Assembly: GCA_964385195.1 (NCBI GenBank)
Contig: CAYLOC010000001.1
Coordinates: forward strand, 1 to 54,180
Origin: CAYLOC01 sp964385195
Lineage (GTDB): Bacteria; Actinomycetota; Actinomycetes; Propionibacteriales; Nocardioidaceae
Direction of reading: 5' to 3'
DNA: 54,180 bases
Shown here: positions 32,296 through 39,209 of the stretch, piece by piece
Position numbering within the stretch: the first letter of the stretch is position 1
Layout of the letters: every line of letters starts with the position of its first letter
Notes under the pieces: model-generated
The model's input: the letters and a program-made list of their open reading frames with translations, nothing else
Database searches by the model: none
Told to the model about the DNA's origin: nothing
Program-made: the position numbers and the translations under genes

Positions 32296-34351
32296 CGATG
32301 CCGGTGAGGGCGGTGACCGCGGGGACGAGGACGCCGCGGACCACGGTGGCGTCGAGCAGGATCCCGATCCCCAACGTGGTGGCCATGACCTTGACGTCGA
32401 CGGCCGGAACCGCCGACAACGACACGAACGCCAGGAACAAGATCACCGCCGCGCCGGTCACCAGCCGCCCGACCCGCCCCAGGCCTTCGACCACAGCCGT
32501 ATGCAACGACCCGGACTCGTCATAGGTCTCGCGCATGCGGGAGAGGAGGAACACCTCGTAGTCCATCGAGAGGCCGAACAAGAACGCGAACGTGATCAGC
32601 GGCACCCAGAACGTGATCGAGCCCAGCGCGTGGTACCCGAACAGCAACTGCGAGCCGAACCCGTCCTGCCAGATCAGGACCGCGGCCCCGTACGCGGCGG
32701 CGATCGAGACGACGTTGAGCAGCACCGCCTGCGCGGCCAACCGGAACGAACGAAACGCCCGAGCCAGCAGCACGAACGCCACAGCGGCCACCACGACCAG
32801 CAGCCAGATGATGTTGCTGTACAACGCGTCGACGGCGTCGACGAGCTGCGCGCCGCTGCCACCGACCCTGGCCCGGGGGAAGCGCTCGGCGACCACGTCC
32901 CGGACCGTGGCCAGCGTGTCCTGCCCGGCGTCGGTGCTGGTCTCGTGGCGCGGGAGGACATCGACCAGCGCCGCCGGGGCTCCAGCGGCGGTCCCCGTTG
33001 CGGGCGTCGCCGCGAACACGCCGTCGACCCCGTCCAGCGTCGTCGCGACGCGCTGCGGATCCTCGCCACCGGGGACGAGCACCTCGATGGGCGTCAACAC
33101 GCCGCTCGGAACGCCGGTCGCGGACAGGTGCTGTACGGCGACCCGCGCCGGGCCGTCTCCGGGCAGCGCGTCCGAGGGCGCGGTACCCAGCCGGATCGTG
33201 GTCGCGGCCACCACCAGCGGTGCCAGCACCGCCAACGCCGCACCCGCCGCGACCCACCGGTGCCGTACCACCAGGCCGGCCCATCGTGTCCACACCCTGC
33301 CGGTACGGCGTGCACCGCGGCCGCGGGCGCGGCGGCGCGGCCAGTCCACGCGCGGGCCGACTTTCGACAGCAGCGCCGGCAGCAAGGTCAGCGTCACCAG
33401 GACGCTGACCGCGGGGATCAGCGCGCCGGCGTATCCGACGCTGCGCAGGAACGGCACCGGTACCAGCACCAGCACCACCAACCCCAGGGCAACGGTCACG
33501 CCGCTGAACACCACCGACCGGCCCGCCGTGGACATGGCGACGCGGACCGCATCATCGTTGTCCCGGCCACGGCCACGTTCCTCCCGCCACCGCGTCACCA
33601 GCAGCAGCGAGTAGTCGATCGCGACCCCGAGGCCGATCAAGGCGATGAGGAACTGCACCAGGAAGCTCACATCGGTGAACGTGGTCAACCCGAGCACCGC
33701 AAGGAACGTGGACAGGATCGACACCCCGGCCACCAGCATCGGCAGCAGCGCCAGCAGCGAGCCGAACACGAGCGCCAACACCACCAACGCTCCCCCCGCG
33801 GCAACCAGGGTCTCCACGAGTACGCCGGTGCTACCGCCGGACTCCGCCGCCTGGGCGCTGAGCTGGCTTACACCGGTGACGCGCACCGTCGTACCGGCCG
33901 GCAGGGCCTGGTCCAGTCGCTGTTGCACCAGATCGGCCAACGACGCGTTCTGGTCGCCGGGTGGCGGGTAGACCAGCGCGAAGACGGTCTGCCCGTGGTC
34001 GGCGATGAACGCATCGTCACCGGTGGTAGAGGAGGAGACCACGCGCAAGCGCGGATCCTCGTCCAGACGGGCGAAGGCCTTGACGAGTGACGATCGGACC
34101 GCGGGGTCGCTCGCCGTGTGGTCTCCCGACAGCGTGACCACGGGCACGAGCGGGGTCGTGGGGCCGCCGGTGCCGTAGTGCCGCAGGATGGCGGTGTTGG
34201 CCTCGTAGCCGGGCTGGCCCGGGAAGCTGAACTGCGTCGACAGCCGATCGGTGACGGAGGAGGAGGCCGCTACGCCGGCGACCAGCACCACCGACCAGAG
34301 CACCACCACGAGCAGCCGATGACCGAGTACGAAACGAGTGAGACGCTGCAT
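32252..34351 (-). CDS. MMPL/RND-family transporter
   Basis: A 699-residue membrane protein with two halves, each having a helix, a large external domain and a bundle of five helices, as in MmpL proteins. IGLGVAIDYSLLLVTRWREE and LFGLSMDYEVFLLSRMRE hold the conserved Asp-Tyr pairs of the proton relay. It probably exports a lipid or drug. The second ATG (MQRLTRF) is preferred; it is 7 bases from TAGCGT. The last 13 residues are encoded by a 50-bp palindromic repeat. It is divergent from a two-component system that may control it. Confidence 0.9.
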   Translation of the reverse strand: MQRLTRFVLGHRLLVVVLWSVVLVAGVAASSSVTDRLSTQFSFPGQPGYEANTAILRHYGTGGPTTPLVPVVTLSGDHTASDPAVRSSLVKAFARLDEDPRLRVVSSSTTGDDAFIADHGQTVFALVYPPPGDQNASLADLVQQRLDQALPAGTTVRVTGVSQLSAQAAESGGSTGVLVETLVAAGGALVVLALVFGSLLALLPMLVAGVSILSTFLAVLGLTTFTDVSFLVQFLIALIGLGVAIDYSLLLVTRWREERGRGRDNDDAVRVAMSTAGRSVVFSGVTVALGLVVLVLVPVPFLRSVGYAGALIPAVSVLVTLTLLPALLSKVGPRVDWPRRRARGRGARRTGRVWTRWAGLVVRHRWVAAGAALAVLAPLVVAATTIRLGTAPSDALPGDGPARVAVQHLSATGVPSGVLTPIEVLVPGGEDPQRVATTLDGVDGVFAATPATGTAAGAPAALVDVLPRHETSTDAGQDTLATVRDVVAERFPRARVGGSGAQLVDAVDALYSNIIWLLVVVAAVAFVLLARAFRSFRLAAQAVLLNVVSIAAAYGAAVLIWQDGFGSQLLFGYHALGSITFWVPLITFAFLFGLSMDYEVFLLSRMRETYDESGSLHTAVVEGLGRVGRLVTGAAVILFLAFVSLSAVPAVDVKVMATTLGIGILLDATVVRGVLVPAVTALTGIGVVRSGTRHDVLNV

Positions 34352-34358
34352 GCCCATG

Positions 34359-34364
34359 ACGCTA
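34359..34364 (-). promoter_or_regulatory. -10 box, leaderless start of the MMPL gene
   Basis: TAGCGT on the minus strand, 7 bases before the ATG at 34351. Confidence 0.55.
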
Positions 34365-34483
34365 GAAAGTCAGCGGCCGCTGCGGAATGTGGTTACCTGG
34401 CCGGTTCGCGGTAGGGAAAACCCGATGTCGATACGCCGGTAAGCACCCTGGTACGTCGCTGCCCCGCCCAGCATGATGAGGTC

Positions 34484-35767
34484 ATGAACGCCTTTCGTCT
34501 GTTGGCTCGTCTCTTGGCGCCGCTGGTGCATCGGCGTACCTGGATGATCACCGGCTCTCTGCTGCTCGCCATGGTCACCGGCACGTTCTGGTTCATCGTG
34601 CTGAGTGTCGGGGTCACGTTCGGTGCGGGCACGTTGCTGATCTGGGTCGGCGTGGTCGTCCTGGCGGGGCTGCCGCTGGTGTGGCGGTACGGCGCCCGGA
34701 TCGAGCGGCGGGTGGTGTGGGCCCTCCTCGGGGTGCCGATCGACCCGCCGTACCGGCCGCTGCCCCGTGGCTCGGTGTTCACCCGCGCCCGGGTGGTCGC
34801 GGCGGACCCGGCGACGTGGAAGGACCTGGCCTACCTGCTGCTGCTGTTCCCGCTCGGAACCGTGTGGGCCGCGATCACCCTCGCTTTCTGGGGGTGGGGA
34901 CTGACCCTGCTCACCACACCGGCGTACTACTACGCGTTACCGGAGGGAGGCATCGGGTGGCTGGGGCTGGACCGGATCGCGCCGCCGGTGGACAGCCTGC
35001 CGCGGGCGGTGCTCGCGTGTGCTGTCGGGGCGCTGCTCACGATCGCAGCGCCGTACGTCGTCCGCGGGCTCGGCCACGTATACGGCCAGGTGGCGCGGGG
35101 ACTGCTGGGTCCGACCCCCGGTCAGCGAGTGGCCAACGAGGCCGCGCGGTTGCGGCACAGCCGAGACCGGGCGGTGGAGGCGGCCGCCGCCGAGCGGCGC
35201 CGGGTGGAGCGGGACTTGCACGACGGAGCGCAGCAACGCCTGATCTCGGTGGCGATGGACGTCGGGCTGGCGCGGCAGAAGCTCGCCGCGGACCCGCAAG
35301 CGGCCGACGACCTCCTCCGCTCCGCCCACTCCGACGCGAAGCAGGCGATCGCCGAGCTCCGGGACCTCGCCCGCGGACTGCGTCCGGCCATGCTCGCCGA
35401 ACACGGGCTGGACGCCGCACTGTCCGCGCTGGCCGGGCGGTCACCGGTCCCGGTGGAGGTAGACGTCGACCTCGACCGCCGTCCGCCCGCCACGATCGAG
35501 GAGGCGGCGTACTTTCTGGTGGCCGAGGCGCTGACCAACGTCGCCAAACACGCCGCGGCCAGCCGCGCATGGGTCCAGATCTCCTGTGCGAGCGGGAAGG
35601 TGCGGATCGAGGTCGGCGACGACGGCGCTGGCGGCGCATCGAGCGTTCCCGGCGGCGGGCTGGCCGGCCTGGCCGACCGGTTCGCCGGGCTGGACGGGAC
35701 CATGGACGTCATGAGCCCACCCGGAGGACCGACCGTGATCCGGGCGGAGTTGCCATGCGGGTCGTGA
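34484..35767 (+). CDS. Sensor histidine kinase (HisKA_3 type)
   Basis: A 427-residue NarL/LiaS-type sensor kinase. The N-terminal half has about four membrane helices and a short-loop sensor domain. The phosphoacceptor H246 lies in RRRVERDLHDGAQQRLISV, followed by the HATPase domain (YFLVAEALTNVAKHA, then GDDGAGGA). It senses an unknown membrane or envelope signal and phosphorylates the downstream regulator, whose start overlaps its end by 13 bases. CATGAT 6 bases before the ATG may be its -10. Divergent from the MMPL transporter. Confidence 0.93.
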   Translation: MNAFRLLARLLAPLVHRRTWMITGSLLLAMVTGTFWFIVLSVGVTFGAGTLLIWVGVVVLAGLPLVWRYGARIERRVVWALLGVPIDPPYRPLPRGSVFTRARVVAADPATWKDLAYLLLLFPLGTVWAAITLAFWGWGLTLLTTPAYYYALPEGGIGWLGLDRIAPPVDSLPRAVLACAVGALLTIAAPYVVRGLGHVYGQVARGLLGPTPGQRVANEAARLRHSRDRAVEAAAAERRRVERDLHDGAQQRLISVAMDVGLARQKLAADPQAADDLLRSAHSDAKQAIAELRDLARGLRPAMLAEHGLDAALSALAGRSPVPVEVDVDLDRRPPATIEEAAYFLVAEALTNVAKHAAASRAWVQISCASGKVRIEVGDDGAGGASSVPGGGLAGLADRFAGLDGTMDVMSPPGGPTVIRAELPCGS

Positions 35768-36426
35768 TCTGTGAGGACTCGGTCCTCCTCCGTGAGGGGT
35801 TGACGCGGCTGCTTGCCGAGGGCGGCCACGAGGTGGTCGCGGCCGTGGGCGACGCCGATGCCCTGATGGCGTCGGTCGAGGCTGATGCCCCGGAGCTGGC
35901 GCTGGTCGACGTACGCCTGCCGCCGACCCAGACGACCGAGGGTCTCCAAGCCGCACTTCGGATCCGCGCCGAACACACCGACGTCGCCGTCCTCGTCCTG
36001 TCGCAGTACGTCGAGGAGCGCTACGCCGTCGACCTGGTCGGGGGTGGGGACCGAGGCGTGGGGTATCTGCTGAAGGAGCGGGTGGCCGACGTCACCGAGT
36101 TCCTCGACGCCGTGGAGCGGGTCGGCCACGGCGGCACCGCCATCGACCCGGAGGTGGTAGCGCAGCTGCTTGGCCGGCGGCGGCGGGGCAGCCCGGTCGA
36201 CGCCCTCACACCCCGGGAACGGGAGGTGCTGGGCCTGATGGCCGAGGGACGGTCCAACGGGGGGATCGCGGAGGAGCTGGTGCTGACGCTGGGGGCGGTG
36301 GAGAAGCACGTCAGCAACGTCTTCACCAAGCTGCAGCTGGACGACGTCGCGACCGACAACCGCCGGGTCCGCGCCGTCCTCCGAGTTGTCAGAAGTGGAG
36401 CACGCTATGGCGGGTCCCACTTCTGA
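35755..36426 (+). CDS. LuxR/NarL-family response regulator
   Basis: A 223-residue partner of the preceding kinase. The receiver domain has the acidic pocket (CEDS), phosphoacceptor D52 (LALVDVRLP) and the switch lysine (YLLKERV). The LuxR HTH is DALTPREREVLGLMAEGRSNGGIAEEL followed by VEKHVSNVFTKL. The natural end appears to have been replaced: the final 14 residues (RVVRSGARYGGSHF) and the TGA come from the 50-bp palindrome at 36383. They resemble the tail of the MMPL protein at 32252. Confidence 0.93.
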   Translation: MRVVICEDSVLLREGLTRLLAEGGHEVVAAVGDADALMASVEADAPELALVDVRLPPTQTTEGLQAALRIRAEHTDVAVLVLSQYVEERYAVDLVGGGDRGVGYLLKERVADVTEFLDAVERVGHGGTAIDPEVVAQLLGRRRRGSPVDALTPREREVLGLMAEGRSNGGIAEELVLTLGAVEKHVSNVFTKLQLDDVATDNRRVRAVLRVVRSGARYGGSHF

Positions 36427-36432
36427 CAACTC
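36383..36432. repeat. 50-bp palindrome, copy C
   Basis: Same length and ends as copies A and B. It lies at the junction of the convergent response regulator and purB. It encodes the last residues and stop of the regulator and could also act as a bidirectional terminator. Confidence 0.93.
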
Positions 36433-36435
36433 GGG

Positions 36436-37857
36436 TTAGAGGATGGCCCCAGGGCGGTACGACGCGGCTTCCGGGTTGGCCGTGACCACGTCTTCAATCC
36501 GGTGGACGACGGCCGCGACCTGGTCGGCGGCAGCTCCGGTGAACGCCAGCGGGTCCGCGACCAGCGCATCCAGGTCGCCCCGCGTCAGCCCCAGCCGGTC
36601 ATCCGCGGCCAACCGGTCGAACAGGTCGTTGGTGTCCGCGCCCTCCTCGCGCATCCGCAGTGCGACGGCAACGGCGTGCTCACGGATCGCGCCGTGCGCG
36701 GTCTCCCGGCCCACCCCTCGGCGTACGGCGGCCATCAGGACCTTGGTCGTGGCGAGGAACGGCAGGTACCGGTCCAGCTCTCGTTGGACGACGGCGGGGT
36801 AGACGCCGAACTCGGCGAGCACGGTCAGCGTGGTCTGCAGCAGGCCGTCGGCGGCGAAGAACGCGTCCGGCAGTGCGACCCGGCGTACCACCGAGTCCGA
36901 CACATCACCCTCGTTCCACTGCGCGCCGGCCAGCTCGCTGACCATCGACAGGTGGCCGCGCAGCACGACGGCGAGTCCGTTGATCCGTTCACACGATCGG
37001 GTGTTCATCTTGTGCGGCATCGCCGATGACCCCACCTGGCCCGGCGCGAAGCCCTCGGTGACCAGCTCGTTGCCGGCCATCAGCCGTACCGTCGTCGCCA
37101 GGTCTGAGGGACCGGCGGCGCACTGCACGAGCGTGGAGACCACGTCGAAGTCCAGCGACCGTGGGTAGACCTGGCCCACGCTGGTGGCCACGCGGTCGAA
37201 GCCCAGGTGGTCGGCGATCCGCCGCTCCAGGTCAGCAAGGGACTCCGCGCCGCCGAGCAGGTCCAGCTGGTCCTGCGCGGTCCCCATCGGCCCCTTGATA
37301 CCGCGCAGCGGATACCGAGCGAGCAGGTCGTCAAGCCGCTGCAACGCGGCCAGCATCTCCTCGGCGACGGTGGCGAACCGCTTGCCGAGCGTGGTGGCCT
37401 GCGCGGCCACGTTGTGCGAGCGGCCGACCATCACCAGTGTCTGGTACTGCGTGGCCAGCTCGGCGAGGCGGGCGAGGGTGGCGACGAGGCGGACGCGGAT
37501 CGTGCGGAGCGAGTCGCGAACCTGGGTCTGCTCGACGTTCTCGGTGAGGTCGCGGCTGGTCATCCCCATATGGACGTGCTCGAACCCAGCGAGAGCGTTG
37601 AACTCCTCGATGCGGGCCTTCACGTCGTGCCGGGTGACCCGCTCCCGTGCCGCGATCGAGTCCAGGTCGACGTCGTCGATGTTCTTCTCGTACGCCGCGA
37701 CCGCCGCGGTGGGGACGTCGACGCCGAGGTCGCGCTGTGCCTTCAGTACGCCGAGCCACAGCTTGCGCTCGGCGCGGACCTTGGCCTCCGGTGACCACAG
37801 GTCACGGATCTCGGCGGAGGCGTAGCGGGCGGCGAGCACGTTGGGGATCGGCGACAC
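36436..37857 (-). CDS. purB: Adenylosuccinate lyase
   Basis: A 473-residue fumarase-superfamily enzyme catalysing two purine steps, release of fumarate from SAICAR and from adenylosuccinate. The signature GSSAMPHKMNTRSCE holds the catalytic serine loop; MGMTSRDLTENVEQTQ and ARYPLRGIKGPMGTAQD are also family-typical. The GTG start (MSPIPNVLAARYAS) is 6 bases from GACAAT (37869-37864), a -10 with one mismatch. Confidence 0.96.
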   Translation of the reverse strand: MSPIPNVLAARYASAEIRDLWSPEAKVRAERKLWLGVLKAQRDLGVDVPTAAVAAYEKNIDDVDLDSIAARERVTRHDVKARIEEFNALAGFEHVHMGMTSRDLTENVEQTQVRDSLRTIRVRLVATLARLAELATQYQTLVMVGRSHNVAAQATTLGKRFATVAEEMLAALQRLDDLLARYPLRGIKGPMGTAQDQLDLLGGAESLADLERRIADHLGFDRVATSVGQVYPRSLDFDVVSTLVQCAAGPSDLATTVRLMAGNELVTEGFAPGQVGSSAMPHKMNTRSCERINGLAVVLRGHLSMVSELAGAQWNEGDVSDSVVRRVALPDAFFAADGLLQTTLTVLAEFGVYPAVVQRELDRYLPFLATTKVLMAAVRRGVGRETAHGAIREHAVAVALRMREEGADTNDLFDRLAADDRLGLTRGDLDALVADPLAFTGAAADQVAAVVHRIEDVVTANPEAASYRPGAIL

Positions 37858-38148
37858 GTGACGATTGTCCCCTACTCCCGTGTGGGGTGGTAAGCGGTCC
37901 TGCGGCGACCGCAACCCGGTGACGACCGATCGGGGAACGACGCCCCGTCACCATCGTCCACCTGCACCCTGGCGGCCCTCCGCAGACAAGAACCCTCCGC
38001 AGATAAGAAGTGGGGCTGCGAGCGGCCACGTGAACCCTCGCGGTCTCTCCTCATGGCTCCCGATAGGGGTCCCCGGCTTGCGGCGACGAACGTCTTCCAA
38101 CAGTGATCCAGGCCGGTCGCCGGCGAACCCGCCGTCGTATGTCGTCGT
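37858..38148. other. Intergenic region between purB and vapC
   Basis: 291 bases with no credible gene. It contains two adjacent 17-bp direct repeats, CCCTCCGCAGACAAGAA at 37976 and the same with one change at 37993. No tRNA or riboswitch was seen. Confidence 0.6.
37976..38009. repeat. Tandem 17-bp direct repeat, two copies
   Basis: CCCTCCGCAGA(C/T)AAGAA repeated without a spacer, 16 of 17 bases identical. Confidence 0.8.
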
Positions 38149-38565
38149 TCAGCGGGACACCGGGTCGTCGGCATCATTCGATCCAGGTGCCACCTTGAGG
38201 TGTCGGTTGCGGGCGGCCATGGCCAGGTGGTCATCGAGGGTGGCCAGGGTGGACGCGGTAGTCAGGGCAGTGTCCAAGGCGCAGCAGTCGGGCAACTTCA
38301 GCCCGGTGTCCACTCGCAACGCGGCCAGTCGTAGCGGCTCACCATCGCTGTGGTCGGCAACCTGTAGTCCGATTGCGTGCAGGTCGGTAAGCATCTCTTG
38401 TCCGCGTCCTGCCCGGACGCCGCCGACGAGTACTTCGGCGAGGTTCACCGAATGGATGAGCAGCCGTTCGTCGCTGTGGTCACGCAGATACGCCGTGGCT
38501 GTCTGGTGGTGAAGGTCGCGCGGCCGTAGGTGAGCGATGACGACGCCGGCGTCGAGGGTGATCAC
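38149..38565 (-). CDS. vapC: VapC-type PIN-domain toxin
   Basis: A 138-residue PIN-domain ribonuclease. The acidic active site is visible as D5 (MITLDAGVV), E44 (SVNLAEVL), D93 (KLPDCCALDTA) and D111/D112 (ATLDDHL). VapC toxins cut tRNA or rRNA when freed from VapB. The GTG start overlaps the stop of the upstream antitoxin by 4 bases, the classic coupled arrangement. The RNA target cannot be inferred. Confidence 0.9.
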   Translation of the reverse strand: MITLDAGVVIAHLRPRDLHHQTATAYLRDHSDERLLIHSVNLAEVLVGGVRAGRGQEMLTDLHAIGLQVADHSDGEPLRLAALRVDTGLKLPDCCALDTALTTASTLATLDDHLAMAARNRHLKVAPGSNDADDPVSR

Positions 38566-38825
38566 TCAGGCCAGTCCCGGCGAAGCTCGGCCAGGTAGTC
38601 CTCGCCGAACACGTCGGCGTACTTGCCGCTGGTGGCGTCGATCGCGACGAGCCGGTTGTGGGCCGCCTCGGCACGCTCCCCCTGCAAAGCAGTGCTGCCG
38701 GCATGGACCAGGCGCAACAGCAGTTTGGAGCGTGATTCGTGCGGCCACCGTCGAGCCGCAAGGTCGAGCGCGTGCGCCACGTCCGGAGTTTCGGTGATCT
38801 GGTGGCGCGGTCGCGTGGTCGGCAT
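38562..38825 (-). CDS. vapB: VapB-type antitoxin
   Basis: An 87-residue partner of the PIN toxin. The N-terminal half (HALDLAARRWPHESRSKLLLRLVHAG) fits a ribbon-helix-helix DNA-binding domain. The C-terminal part (SGKYADVFGEDYLAELRRDWPE) is the kind of extended segment that wraps the toxin. It probably represses its own operon through the palindrome over the -10 box. The family assignment rests mostly on context. Confidence 0.8.
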   Translation of the reverse strand: MPTTRPRHQITETPDVAHALDLAARRWPHESRSKLLLRLVHAGSTALQGERAEAAHNRLVAIDATSGKYADVFGEDYLAELRRDWPE

Positions 38826-38830
38826 GGCGC

Positions 38831-38843
38831 AAGTGTACCACTT
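38831..38843. promoter_or_regulatory. VapBC operator overlapping its own -10 box
   Basis: AAGTG-TAC-CACTT is a perfect 5-bp inverted repeat with a 3-bp centre. It covers TACACT (minus strand, 38837-38832), the -10 box lying 6 bases before the vapB ATG. Confidence 0.6.
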
Positions 38844-38861
38844 TTAGCCTGGTGACCCACC

Positions 38862-39209
38862 TCATGGCATGACCTTTCCGCCCGCCCCATCGAGTGTGGT
38901 GCCGGTGATCCACGATGAGGAGTCCAAGGCCAGGAAGAGCGTGGCCGCAGCCACGTCGTTAGGCTGTCCGATGCGACGTAACGGAAACGCTTCGGCGAGG
39001 GCGCATCGCTGCTCTTCGGGGACCCAAGACCTCATGTGGTCGTTCTCGATCGCCGACGGCGCGAGGCAGTTGATGCGGATGCCGTCCGGTCCGTATTCGG
39101 CGGCGAGGTGCCGGCTGAACGCGATGACGCCGGCCTTGGCTGCCGGGAGGCGCTGGACCAGATCGAGCAGGGGCTCGCCGGGTACGGCGCGGGACCCACG
39201 TGAGCGTCG
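38862..39209 (-). pseudogene. C-terminal remnant of a short-chain dehydrogenase
   Basis: The minus strand encodes AAKAGVIAFSRHLAAEYGPDGIRINC, then RIGQPNDVAAATLFL and SSWITGTTLDGAGG. This is the second half of an SDR enzyme from the catalytic-lysine region to the C-terminus. The Rossmann half is missing: the frame runs straight into the stop codon of the upstream MMPL gene, with no start codon. It is therefore a 5'-truncated gene, left between the VapBC module and the MMPL operon, and marks a past deletion or insertion junction. Confidence 0.8.

Noticed and set aside
37976..38009. A CRISPR-like array
   Set aside because: Only two 17-bp units with no spacers.
37858..38148. A tRNA gene next to the VapBC module as an integration site
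   Set aside because: No T-arm GTTCRA motif or cloverleaf with a 3' acceptor pairing could be found on either strand.
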